64,000 nucleotides of DNA from Platynereis dumerilii (Eukaryota > Annelida > Polychaeta > Phyllodocida > Nereididae), in the NCBI GenBank assembly GCA_026936325.1, contig JAPTHN010000013.1, positions 12,043,415 to 12,107,414 on the forward strand, in the 5' to 3' direction. This document shows positions 20,486-31,990 of the stretch, in pieces. Below the pieces are notes generated by a model, which saw nothing but the letters and a program-made list of their open reading frames with translations, was not told the origin of the DNA and did no database searches. Position 1 is the first letter of the stretch. Every line of letters begins with the position of its first letter. The position numbers were made by a program, and so were the translations under genes.

Positions 20486-21504
20486 CAGAGCTGTTTTTAC
20501 AATGTTTTACAATAGCAGTCATCCCGACACTTCATATGAAGGGCAGCATGGGCAAAGGGAAGTGATAAAAACAAGGAAATTTATTTGAAAAATTGACGCA
20601 CAACGGGCATGACGTCAACATGTAAATTAAAATTTTACAACATAATCTCGCCATTGTGAATTTGTGACCATAACCATATCTTGAATTTTTGATTGTTTTA
20701 TTCTTTAACGGGTGTTAAATCAAGCCAGTGGGATTGAAGTCTGTCTCAAAAAGCTCATATCAGAATAAATCAAACTGATAATATCCGTTTATAGAAGGTG
20801 ATACCACATAGCCACAAATAACATTCATGATAAATTGGGATTCATAAATCGGTAGATTTTTTTGAGGGTGTTCTTTCATGTCGTGTAGGCCTATATATAT
20901 AATATGACATAATTTATTAGAAATTCGTTCGCACAGTAAAACATTAGACCTATGTAAATTTATAAATCCATAAGACTTTGCAATCTTGTGACCTTATAGA
21001 TCTTTGCATATCAATGGCCCACATCATTTTCAAAATTAACTTTCAACTGGCCATGTGATTTCACTGGTTTAAAAGCGTTTAATGATTTGTTTGCATCAGT
21101 TACTGTTTATTGGTTAAGTTTGCATGTGATATACCTATCAGCATAGGTGTCAATAAACAAACCATTTAACTTTGTTTGCAAGATATGCACCTGATAAGAG
21201 GATTAGAAGACAAACAGTTAACTGTGAATGACGTGGCAAAGCCCATTTGGAAGTTGAAAATGAAAAAATCAAAATTTCCACTGGACCGCCAATCTGCAAT
21301 GAGCTCATTGAGGAGTGGCAGTCCATCTATCTACATTTCTGTATAGCTATCTATCCATCTATCTGGTATATATATATGTAGCTATCTAGCTAGATATATC
21401 ATAAACAACAAATGAGGTACTGTGTATAATGAAATAATCTCTGAGGTATGCCACACTTTTAGTGGCTCCATTTACGCTCTTTCAGCAGCATGTGCCTCTG
21501 TGAG
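20486..21504. other. Intergenic, nothing recognised
   Basis: AT-rich, with a short (ATCT)n run near 21325-21360. No gene or element boundary is seen. Confidence 0.4.
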
Positions 21505-21735
21505 AATGTCAGGCCCGCGTCCGGCCCATACCCGTTAGCTTCAGGCCCAAGCCCGGCTGACATAAAATTGTGAAGCCCGGCCCTACCCGGCCCTACCCGG
21601 CCCTACCCGGCCCTACCCGGCCCTACCCGGCCCTACCCGGCCCTACCCGGCCCTACCCGGCCCTACCCGGCCCTACCCGGCCCATGGGCTTCGGGCCGGG
21701 TCGCGCTTCGGGCCAAAACCCGGCCCGCGCAGGGC
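21505..21735. repeat. Fold-back GC-rich element with ten exact CCCTACCCGG units
   Basis: 21581-21680 is ten exact copies of CCCTACCCGG. The flanks are arranged as an inverted repeat: AGGCCCGCGTCCGGCCC on the left, and GGGCCAAAACCCGGCCCGCGCAGGGCT on the right, with GCCCATGGGC between. The block stands out sharply from the AT-rich surroundings and is non-coding. Confidence 0.85.
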
Positions 21736-21739
21736 TCTA

Positions 21740-22372
21740 GTGTAGACGTACCATTATGTCGTTCCAATGAGACATTCAATCGGTTGGCATCTGCCCTGGG
21801 CAAGTAAAACTTCCCTTAAACGGGAGTACGGTAAATGAGTTACATAATTATAATAATCTGTCTATCTCAGGGCATCACGATACATCCTTGTTGGGATTCT
21901 TTATTTGCCCAGCATAGACACTCATACAAGGGACCACCTTTTGCGCTTCATCTGAACGGTGTTGCTGAACCCAGGGCAAGCAGGCCTTCGTCAGAGCTTT
22001 TGAGACAGTTCAATGGGCGTACGAGCTGCTTTGCCATAGGCCTTATTATATTTTACATAAATCAGGGACAGTAACCTAATAAATATTCCAAGCAGATTCT
22101 CACGACTGTATCCTTAACATTCCCATGCTCTTTCAGGCCATTCACCCTCCCTTCTATTCTCCTGGCAAATATCACACAGTTTTTAAAAAATGCATCTATG
22201 AGCAAATTCAAAAATAATATTCTAAATTGTGTTTTGAATATATATGGCAATCTATGAATTCTGCAGCTTCCTGCACAGGATTGCTACAGAACTTCTCAAA
22301 TTTTGCACTTAGCTGCAGAATTATTCTGCGGAGCTGCAGATCTGCAGAATGAAATCATGTACTTCTCACTAT
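21740..22372. other. Intergenic, nothing recognised
   Basis: A 79-codon plus frame at 21835-22074 shows no domain. CTGCAGA words near 22255-22350 recur but define no element. Confidence 0.4.
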
Positions 22373-22583
22373 CGTAGAACGGGGTAAAGTTGGCAATCCA
22401 GGTGAAAGTTGGCCGGCTATTTTAACCCACTTAATGGATTAAATGCCTACTTTTCTGACTGACACAGGTGCCAAATTTGCCAAAGAAACCTTTTGTCGGT
22501 GAGAAATGTAGGCATTTCATCCATTAAGTGGGTTAAATAGCCGGCCGACTTCCCTCGGATTGCCAACTTTACCCTGTTCTACG
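22373..22583. mobile_element. 211-bp fold-back MITE, family CGTAGAAC(G/A)GGGT
   Basis: CGTAGAACGGGGTAAAGTTGG is matched by the inverse CCAACTTTACCCTGTTCTACG at the other end. The inverted repeat continues inward (TTTAACCCACTTAATGGAT) to cover most of the element. The terminus recurs at 33727 with a different interior word. It stops 7 bp before the next element. Confidence 0.7.
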
Positions 22584-22590
22584 GTACCTA

Positions 22591-23000
22591 CACTCCTGGG
22601 CGAAAAAAAAGGACCTTTGTAGAATTTATTTCTTTTCAATAGGCTTTGATTTTTATGGGAAATCCACAACAACAAAGCTTCATTTCCTGTCAGTCAATCA
22701 ATAACGACGTTATCTTAGTGTGGAATTGTGTTTTATTTTGAATTTTTCAGCAGTAGGCCTACAGACTTTTGGTTACGCAAAAGGTCAATTTTTTCCATTC
22801 ACCTCACACTGCTTTCCAAGACTCCTCTGTGTTTCTGAATTTCTGTAGTAGGCCTACAAGTCCAAGATGAAGCATCTCCATACTAAGATAAAATCGCTAT
22901 CGATTGACTGACAGGAAATCGGTCTTGCCAAATCGGTCTTGCCATTTTGTATTGAAGCAATATGAAATTCTACAAAGGTCCATTTTTTTGCCCAGGAGTG
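22591..23000. mobile_element. Tc1/mariner-type MITE
   Basis: 410 bp with 37-bp termini beginning CACTCCTGGGC and nearly identical inverses, flanked by TA at 22589-22590 and 23001-23002. An inner inverted repeat (CCTGTCAGTCAATC) extends the fold-back. No transposase is present. Confidence 0.85.
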
Positions 23001-23002
23001 TA

Positions 23003-23793
23003 ATAATGATTAAATTTGATTAAAACATGAGTTGAAAGGTGAGGGAGGACACTAAAGTTTAGGTTGTATACTGTTGTATGAGCCTCCACAACATATAAAT
23101 CACATATAATGCATACCAGTATTCCTAAGCAATTAGCCCAGAACTGAATCGTTCTATTGACTTTGGTTGTCAAGTATGGCAGTCATTGGACCATGGCAAC
23201 AACCAGTGGACCATGACTAGTTCATTTATTGATCCATCTGCTTCTAAGATGATTTCTCTGCTGTTGATACTAATGTGCCAAATATAAGGTGAGTGTATTT
23301 TGAATTTTATGTAGACCTTTTACTGATTTTCTTTGGTTTAAAACTGCTCTGTCAATTTATGCATCATGTCATGTATTTATGCATGGTACTGATTTATTTT
23401 TGCCCAACAATGTTTTAGGAATTGTTTACATTGACATGACAGCACACGTGCAATGAATGTGCACTGTATGTACATTTGTTTTTATAATGAAAGTTCCATG
23501 CCTTTTTAAAAGACTCTTATTTTAGTCACTATTCATAGAGGTAAAAGATTACATTTAAAGAAAAAGCATGGACTGACATTCAGGATTCCATGCAATTGAA
23601 CTATTATAGTATAATTTTTGGGTTGGGTATAGGTATAGGTTACCTAAGCACTTGGCTTGAGGGCTGGCCCTTTAGCTCAACTGGTTTGATAGCGGACCTT
23701 TGAGGGGAATGTGTTGTAGGCCTACTATTGAGGCCTCACCAGAGAGAAAATCCAAATTGTCCTTCAATTCTGTGAAACTCATGCAAATGGAGT
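23003..23793. other. Intergenic upstream of the channel gene
   Basis: A tRNA-like A box (GGCCCTTTAGCTCAACTGG) near 23670 suggests a SINE fragment. TGTAGGCCTACTA is near 23716. First untranslated exon(s) of the channel gene may lie here, but none can be identified. Confidence 0.35.
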
Positions 23794-23801
23794 CTGGCCT
23801 C

Positions 23802-24073
23802 TAGTGTTGCGGACCTGTCCGGTGTACTTGTTTCCGATTTACGACCAATTTTTGCCAAAAATCACCGAGAAAGGTAGAAAACTAAGGTGTGAAAAATAAA
23901 AAAAGTTTTTTTTTTCTTCCTTTTTACTTTTTAAAAACAATTTTCACTGTACTGGTACGTACCGGTACGGGCAACCTCTGGACCGTTTTTTTTGGAACTG
24001 AGGCCGGTCCGGTGCTGAACAAGTGGTGGTACGTGGACCGTACCGGTACAAAGCAGTCCGGTCCGCATCACTA
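23802..24073. mobile_element. hAT MITE with perfect 8-bp duplication
   Basis: TAGTGTTGCGGACC and GGTCCGCATCACTA bound 272 bp. CTGGCCTC repeats exactly at 23794-23801 and 24074-24081. ACCGGTAC words recur inside. It sits about 300 bp upstream of the channel gene's first coding exon. Confidence 0.88.
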
Positions 24074-24300
24074 CTGGCCTCACTGATGATAACAATCCAT
24101 CAACTTTAAAAACTGGTAACTCTAATTGGAACCAAACACCTGATAATCTGTCAACATTAACACCTGATAAATCTCTTATCAGATAATCTTCATCCTCTTC
24201 AACATAATTTCTGTCCTGATGATAATGGTAACATGAAATATCTCGTAAAGGTTCGCATGGATAGTAATAAATTTATTAAGGAATGTAGTATCATGAATTG

Positions 24301-24376
24301 ATGATTTCTTCTTCACCTTCTAGTTTTTGCTCTTCTTCTTCTTCTTCTTCGCTGTATTCTTCTTCTTCTTCTTCCA
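24301..24376 (+). promoter_or_regulatory. TTC-rich polypyrimidine tract and splice acceptor before the first coding exon
   Basis: (TTC)n ends in TTCTTCTTCTTCCAG followed by AACCCAAAATATGG. This reads better as a 3' splice site of a 5'UTR intron than as a serine-rich N-terminus, so the start is placed at ATG 24388. Confidence 0.55.
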
Positions 24377-24387
24377 GAACCCAAAAT

Positions 24388-27300
24388 ATGGGCGGCAAGG
24401 ATGACCCGAATCTGGATGGAGATTTTGTGACTTTGTATGAAATCAAACAGGTAAATATTAATAATTATGTTTTTTTTATTAATATGGAAGATGGTATTCT
24501 TCTTTTCAAGTGTGACTTGAATCTCATGATCAATTCATAATGTGATTCTGAAGCTTGCCTTTTTGCAAGATGGACATTTAGTTGCTATTTAGATTAATAT
24601 CCAAGTGGATTTTGGACATGACATTGTGTAGGCATATAATGTCTTCAAAATTTGGTTTTTCAATTATTTTATGCTTAGGATTCATTCATTTTGTTCATTT
24701 TTTTCTTGATGTTTTGAGTCCAACTGAGTATATCCTTATATCAAAGTGAATACATTCTACCTCAGAGCTGTGGGACAAAATAGTCAAGAAGTCTATTAAA
24801 CATTTTCAGCAAAGTTGGCCGGAGTTAATGCAAAATGATGCCGTTTCTGGAGAGGAACTGAGGGCGAGTCACTCTCAAGTTGTATGAATAGGCCAATAGT
24901 TGTTTGCCAAATTCACAATAGCTGACTAGGCTGACAAGCCCCTCGGGGTTTTATGCCTGCTTATGTTTGGAACTACAAATATTGTACTTTTTATGGTGCT
25001 ATAAAAAATAATAATAATAAAAAATAAAATGATTCCTCTCACCAAGATCTTATCCTTTTCTTTATTTTTCAGAAACGAAATGAAGAGAGAAAGAAACAAA
25101 CAGAAAGTGAGAATGTTCCGGAAGAATCTTATCAGGAAACAAACTTACTCGAGACGGACCCTGGATCGGAGGAAAAAAGTCCAGAGTCGAAAGATGGAAG
25201 TGACGCTAAGCAGAATGATATCCGAGCTATTTATAACCAGATGATGCAAGCAATAGAATGTGATGACGTCATGAAGTTAAGAATGTTGACTGATGACGTC
25301 AGGAAGCAGAACATTCTATTGGGAGATGACTCCTTGTGTGCAGAAGGGACTAAAGAGAGTGTCCTCCATAGTGCGCTGAAACTGGGGCATTTAGATTGCG
25401 CAAATTCCCTCATCGAACACAGCACCGTTGACTTTCTAACGCAGGATTACGGAGTCATCGTACGAAACCACCCTTCTCAGAAATCCACACTCCATCTGCT
25501 AACAGAATTAGGTCACATGAATCTGATACAATTACTTCTACACCGCATCCCTCAGGACCAAAGAACTAAATATCTAAGCAAGTCTGTTCTGATGGAAATA
25601 GCGGGACAGAGACCTCGCCATCTTGAGGCAATTCACATCGCAGCTTTAAATGGACACACTGACATTGTAGAGTACTTTGTGTCATTGGGAATAGATGTCA
25701 ATGAAGTCAACAACAAGAATGACACTCCCGTTCTGTGGGCAGCAAGAAATAATCACATCGACACAGTTCGCAAACTGATCATGTTAGGTGAGATGTTGAC
25801 CTATTTCATAATGACTTATTCAATAATGATTTTTAAAACACAGTTAGTATTAAAAATGCGTTGTTATATTTGGATAATGTTGTCGTACCATCGAAGTGTT
25901 AATACTGTTCCGGCCCATTATGTAGTGAGAGGTAATAATATAGGCCTATTTCATGTATGTGTTGCAGGTTTAAGTTCAGGAGTTATTAGAAAAAAAACCT
26001 TATTTGCATGTTGCTGTCACACTATGCTAATAGTACACTGACCTCATACGTAGACTTATACCGTATTCGGAAAGATTGGACAAGCAGACAAAAAGTCTCA
26101 TTTTGATTCATTCTCTTTTCAGGGGCAAATCTAAACCACCAGAACGACAAAGGCTCCACTCCCTTGTACTGGGCTTGCAGATATGAGCAGATTGAAATGG
26201 TCCGAGTTCTCATCAACGAAGGAAAAGCCGACATCCACCAGAGAAGGAAGTTGGGTTTGGTGTCCCCGATTGTTTTGGTTTCTGCTTACGGATTCGATGA
26301 GATCGTCAAAGAACTTATCAACCATGGAGCTAACGTTAATCTGCAGATACAAGGCGGGTTGACGCCGTTGCATTATGCCGCTCAGCAAGGGAACGTGGAG
26401 ACGATCAAGTTGTTATTAGATAACGGAGCAATCACGGATACTGAGAATGACTTCGGCGATACCCCTTTGTTACTCGCAGCCAGAGAAAATGAGATCGCTT
26501 CGTTAAAAATACTCGCCAGTCGTGGTGCGAACCTCGATCAGCGTAATAACGACGGGAAGACGGTGTGGAATTACGCCATCGAATCCAAACACAATCTGCT
26601 GTTGATTACCATTGTCAACCATTACAAGAAACAGAAGAGGATGACGTCAGGAAAGATAGTCTTCCCTGTAGGCAAGTCTCCTCTTCATTTAGCAGCAGCC
26701 AAAGGTGACATCAGTAAGTTAGAATGCTTGCTGAGTTTAGGCACGGACTCCACCGCAGTAGACGAAGGAGGGAATACGTTCTACCACATAGCTGCCAGGC
26801 AAAACAGTAAAGAAGTACTGCAGACTTTCATTGACAAGGTTGATGTCAGTGCTCAGAATCAGGATGGCGACACAGCTCTGCATCTGGCGGCTTATAATGG
26901 CAACATTGATGCGATTAAGATCATCCTCGAAAAAGCTAAAGTCGACGTCAAAAACAACAACACTGAAACTGCTCTACATGCTGCCTGCAGATCCCCTCTG
27001 ACATCGAATGAAGGCATAAAGATGATTGTGGATGCCATCATTCAGAAACATAGTTGGTCTCTAGTAAATGCTCCTGATATACATGGTAATACTGCGTTGC
27101 ACATTGCGGCAAAGTCAGGGCGAGTTGACCTAATGGAACACTTGAAACAACTCGGTCCTCAGATGACTAACTCATTGGGGGATTCCCCCCTCATGTCAGC
27201 TGTTAAGGCATGTCAGACTGATGTGTTAGCTGTCATGTTGGACACTTTCAAAGAAAACCTGTCAATCAATCAACAAAACAATTTAGGCGAATCTTTACTT

Positions 27301-29229
27301 CACGTCGCAGTTCGACAGGGTTTACCAGACATGGTGGAGTTGTTAGTTGTGGCCGGAGCTGATCTATCATTAAAAGACCAGGATGGTAACACTCCCTTGC
27401 ATATTTTAGCCCAACAAACTGTCAGGAATAGAGATAACATGATAAACTTGATGGAAACTGCTAACATGATCCAAGCTTACGTCGTCCGGTGGTGGTGTGT
27501 TAGACACGATAAGCACATCCCTGATCAAACTTCCGACGATTACGAATTCTACCTTCGAGAAGCTTATGTCTACCTGATCAGAGAGATGTGCAACAATCAG
27601 GACTTGTCTGTGCTCCAATACTGTGCCAAGTACAATGCGATCAACTTCTTCAAAAAGCTGGTGCACACGGTCGATGTCATTTACTTCAGGGATGCTAACT
27701 ATGTTGAGTACGACATTACAAACATGACGCCAGACACAATGGCTCATAAATTGACACAAAAATCAGCGGAGAAGGGGAAGTATCCATCAACTAGTCCCAG
27801 TAAGAGTTCTGTAGCTCCTCTAATAAACTCTGAGGAGTTGAGTAATCTCTCAGCGGTCCACGAAGACAAGTCGATGGTTACTTCATGCTTGGAGTTAATC
27901 GTGCGAAGTGATAACATTCAAATCGCCAATGAGATGCTGAACATTTCTCCAATCGAACAGATTGTCAAAGATTATTGGACAGCCTACCAGTGGATATATG
28001 GGTTCATCATGGTCCTGCATATCATCTACATGTCTCTATTGAGTGTGTATGCCATACCGAGTACTTTGCAGATCCGGGGCGCTCTCAATGCGACCTTGGC
28101 CCCCGGAAGAAGTGGACCATCTGCATTTCCGTTTGTGCTTTTTCTGATGTGGCCTTTGTTGATGTTTGCATTTGAGGTCTATTACATCATCATCAAATTA
28201 ACCAAGAGCAGAGATAAAACGAAAGGTTTATCAACGAGGTATCGAGGGGTCCGAGGAAAGATTAGATTATTTTGGGACGTGTTCTGGGGTAACTTAACGG
28301 CGATCAGTTGCGTCATATTCATTGTATTGGTCATAACGTGGTATGCTTTGTATTTGAAAGACTCTGTGTACCAAATCTATATCTTAGCAACAGCTCTTAT
28401 AATTGGCTGGCTCTTTACCATAGTCTTTACGAGTGGCTTCGAGGCTGTCCATTCCTACTCGATCATGTTGAAGCAAATCGTAATCAGGGATATAACGCGG
28501 TTTCTGTTCATCTATCTCTTCATCCTTTTGGGGTTTTCTTTTGCTTTCCATGCCATGTTCAGTGTAGTGGATGACCAATCCAATGAGTATGGCTCCATCT
28601 GGTATGTTCTCTTTGCTGTTTTTAACATGATGATTGGAATGGGGGACATATTTGATTTCGATACGAACTATGAGTCGTTAGGGTTGAGCAGCGCTGCAGT
28701 TTACGTCAAATTGGTCTATCTTTTTTACGTTATTTTGACCACAATCATCTTACTCAACCTGCTGATTGCCATGATGACCGATTCGTATTCCGCTGTCAAG
28801 GCAAAGGAAGGCACAAACTGGAGGGTAGGGAGCATTAAGTTAGCGTTACAAATCGAAAAATCTATTCCAGCCTTGGCGTTGTTGAAAACCAAACGATACC
28901 CAGTCCGAAAAGACTTGAAAAACCAGCGTTTCTTGATGAAGATCCCTTTAAAGGAAGTCCTAGTCAACAGGGCTGATAACAAAAGCGAAGTCCTGAAAAT
29001 GATGAATCGCTTCGAAAAAGAATTGATGTTGATGCGAGCAACAATGACTGACATGGCGGAAAAGTTAGAAGTCGTAAATCAGAGGGTTGATGCCATGGCA
29101 ACCAAAGAAGGTCCAGGTGGAGCCACTGTCAATAGGTTTGTCAAAGCTCTCCGCAAAAGGACTACTGGATTAACGCCTCATGCAGGGATGACCCTGTTAA
29201 GACAGAAAAGCTTTATGTCATATAAATAA
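24388..29229 (+). CDS. Ankyrin-repeat TRP cation channel with TRPV-type pore
   Basis: Three coding exons, 24388-24450, 25073-25787 and 26123-29229, with GT-AG introns in phase, give 1,294 residues. Residues about 110-690 form a long ankyrin array (roughly 13-14 repeats; TPLHYAAQQGNVETIKLLLD is typical). MIQAYVVRWWCVR at 708 is IQ-like. Membrane segments lie at about 878-900, 928-951, 981-1004, 1008-1030, 1052-1073 and 1121-1144. The selectivity filter IGMGD is at 1097-1101. S6 reads TTIILLNLLIAMM, then a Trp-containing post-S6 helix as in TRPV, and a short coiled coil at about 1220-1258. Pore and S4-S5 resemble TRPV, while TRPV proteins carry only about six ankyrin repeats; the array length recalls TRPA. 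It may belong to a TRPV-like invertebrate branch. It is expected to be a tetrameric Ca2+-permeable plasma-membrane sensor; the stimulus is unknown. Database pipelines may name it TRPA1-like. Confidence 0.9.
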
Positions 29230-29404
29230 TGAATAATGTCAAACATTTGGTTTAGGTCTATGTGTTCCTACTGAATTGCTGTAATATCTGTATTCATATG
29301 GATCAATTTTCCTGCAAGGGCTTCTAATACTGCTTAACCAAGAAGGGTTTAATCATTTAATCACAGGCTCACTGCTCAAAAAGACTTGATACTTTAACTT
29401 AGTA

Positions 29405-30362
29405 GGGGAAGAGGGGGTGAAAAGTCACAGGGGTAAAAAGTCACAGGCCTTTTTGACCAACTTGCAGTGACCTAATTATTAAGCTCAAATCATCATTTGG
29501 GACGCTTTTATGAGAAGAAGGTCTGTAGGGAATATGAAAATTATGCTGATTATGCAAAGTGGGTTTTACCCACCTCATGCATTTTTGGTGTCCCAAACAG
29601 GTTTTATTGACTCTGAACTTTCCCTATTAATGTCTGGTCACTGTGACATAGGAAGTTGTACTACTGTTTCAAGGTCCTTTGGATGATAGTCTTTCATGCT
29701 GTGAACCCATTTTTGGCCTTATGGTCACCAAGTTGCCATGATCATGTGTTGAATTTAAAAAACAGCTGAGGGGTGAAATGTCACACTGTGACATTTCACC
29801 CCAGCACAGGGATATTTTACCATAGGGTACCATGAATTCAATATTCTGTGCTAAGGAAAGTAAAATATCCCACACTTGATGCTTTTAGCTTACAATCTTA
29901 TCATCATCCATCATCAATAATACATCTGAGAGAGTATTGCAGCAAGTTTTCATTTCGCAAACTTAGGGCAATTTCGGACGCAGGCTTTGCTGATGGTGCC
30001 TTGTCATTGCATGCAGATAGCTTTGGAAGGCTCACTATAAATTTCATGCACAAGGATGACTATCAAGTCTAGGTCTGCATATTACCTCATATACAGCTGT
30101 ATTTCCACAACAATTGCATGTGACTTGTTACCCCGCGGTTGTGACTTCTTGACCCTGGCATGGGGTAAAAAGTCACAGTGGACTTTGCCTTAAATAATTG
30201 TGAACTGACTAAAGCCTATTTACAATACAGCAGCTATCATGTGATACAAACATAGTCAACTAAATACTGCATAATTGTGCCAAAGGTCATTCAGATCTAA
30301 CAAACACCTGCTCTGTTCTGGGGCTTTTTTTAAATTTTGTGACTTCTGACCCCCGCCTCCCC
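29405..30362. mobile_element. 958-bp TA-flanked non-autonomous element, GTGACTTTT word
   Basis: Termini GGGGAAGAGGGGGTGAAAAG and inverse CTTCTGACCCCCGCCTCCCC abut TA on both sides. The word AAAAGTCACAGGGGT recurs near both ends and near 30165. A 33-bp palindrome with 16-bp arms (GGGGTGAAATGTCACA, centre C, inverse) lies at 29770-29802. It starts 176 bp after the channel stop codon, so it may fall within that gene's 3'UTR. There is no transposase. Confidence 0.7.
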
Positions 30363-30672
30363 TATTCTTGGTCTATGATCATCAAAATGGGTAAAGGAAT
30401 TTAAATTTTGTGCATATAATTTCATACGTATACATATTATATGATAATATAGTCTATAAATTTCTAGTATGGTGCAGAAATGATGGATGTAAGTAAAACT
30501 TGACTTTCAGCCGAATGGGCCGAATTGATTAACTGCATAGAAAAGATTTGTATATATTTATAAAAAAATATTTTTTAGACCTATGCATAAATAGTGTTTA
30601 ACAGGTTGATGCATTTCCATAAATATATATCTATCTGTGACTGTGATAAAGCAATTAATGAGGGAGTATATA

Positions 30673-31656
30673 TGGGCCATTCTCAAATTTCGGGACAACG
30701 GGTATAGGAAAATTGTCCTGTAACGGAGGGGACAATGTGGTAACGGAGGGGAATTTTGATGTAAAAAACCAACTGTAGGAACAGCAACAAAAGGAAAAAT
30801 GATAAAAGATTGATGTAACTATTATTTTAAGAAGTACTTCATCTCGTATCAGTAGATTTTTTGGTCCAAATGTCGATTTCTTGCTCATGATCTGGTAACG
30901 GAGGGGACAGTAACGGAGGGGAACAATTTTTTGCTTTTCGCTCATTACTGCTTTTTATTTTGGAGATTAGACAAAATAATTGCAGAATATTAAAACCTGC
31001 CACCCTCAGCAACATATACCTGAAATCGCTCTGTAAAATTATCATTGGTAAGCTTGGAAATGAAGGAAACGGAGGGGACATTTTAGTGGGACCAAAAACA
31101 TTTTTTATGAACATTATGTCATAATTTATTGAATACATGTTTTATGAAGTCTGCAAGGCAGTGGTACTATGGCGCACATGCGTCTGATGATATTCAGTGA
31201 ATATAGCTAATAAAAAACAATAACGAACAGAGGTATGGCAAGTAACTGAGGGGACAAAAAAATTGACATAAATTAGTGACACGACTATTGTATCAATTTA
31301 ATCAATGAAATTATAACCAAAAAAAATTGAATATGAACTAAATATAAATTCAAGTCTATATTCCCATGAATCGTGCAAAGAAACTTTGAAAATAATGGTA
31401 TATTAGGAGGAAAATGAACACTTGATTTTGTCATGTCAGGTCCAGTGACAGGGAAAAACCATTGATTTTGCACGGATTTCTGGACATAATGCATAAAAAA
31501 AAAGTCTTAATGAATGACTTTTTGCTCCAAATGCAGTGGTTCTAAGTAGAAATATGAATAACAGATGCAGAGTGACGCCTCAGATATTTATCGCATTCAT
31601 ATTAATGTCAGGGAGCTAGAGTGACGCAAATTGTCCCGAAATTTGAGAATGACCCA
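30673..31656. mobile_element. 984-bp TATA-flanked element, TGGG ends, AACGGAGGGGAC word
   Basis: Termini TGGGCCATTCTCAAATTTCG and inverse match at 25 of 26 bases, with TATA on each side. The word (T/G)AACGGAGGGGA(C/A) appears near 30722, 30740, 30896, 30909, 31068 and, altered, 31240. It is non-coding. It shares its boundary type with 1861-4171. Confidence 0.75.
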
Positions 31657-31704
31657 TATATGTTACTGATTAGTGGAACTTTAGTGGTAAGCATTGTAAT
31701 ATTA

Positions 31705-31990
31705 GGGGCCGACCAGATGATCTTTGGGGGGGGGGGGCTGTGGCTTTTTGGGGGAACAAAAATTTGTTTCCCTCTTGACACTGAAAAAAAAAAGAAGTTT
31801 GTTCAGCACATGGAGAAAATTTTGTTTCCACCTATGGCTGGGGTACCGTAATGTTAAAAAAAATTGCAATAAAAAAGTTTGTCGCATGTTCAAATGTGAA
31901 AAAAAATTTCATCGACGCTCCATGGGCAAAAAAAAAAGTTTGTCTCGGCGGATTAAAGCCACACTCCCATCAACTATTGTCTGGTCAGCC
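31705..31990. mobile_element. Harbinger-type MITE, family GGGGCCGACCAGA, copy 2 (inverted)
   Basis: Begins GGGGCCGACCAGATGATC after TTA and ends in the degraded inverse CTGGTCAGCC. It runs in the opposite orientation to the copies at 20193 and 34276 and is more diverged, so it is probably older. Confidence 0.75.

Noticed and set aside
21581-21680. Telomeric repeat
   Set aside because: The unit is a 10-mer CCCTACCCGG, not the animal TTAGGG hexamer, and it lies inside inverted GC-rich arms.
24298-24387. Serine-rich N-terminus for the channel
   Set aside because: The reading starts at a TTG or at ATG 24301 and translates a TTC microsatellite that ends in a good CAG acceptor; ATG 24388 has better context.
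25241-26041. Separate 266-codon ankyrin gene
   Set aside because: It is exon 2 of the channel read through its GTGAGA donor into the intron; the ankyrin repeat resumes in phase at 26123.
27406-29054. Minus-strand ORFs opposite the channel exon
   Set aside because: Shadows of the long coding exon on the plus strand.
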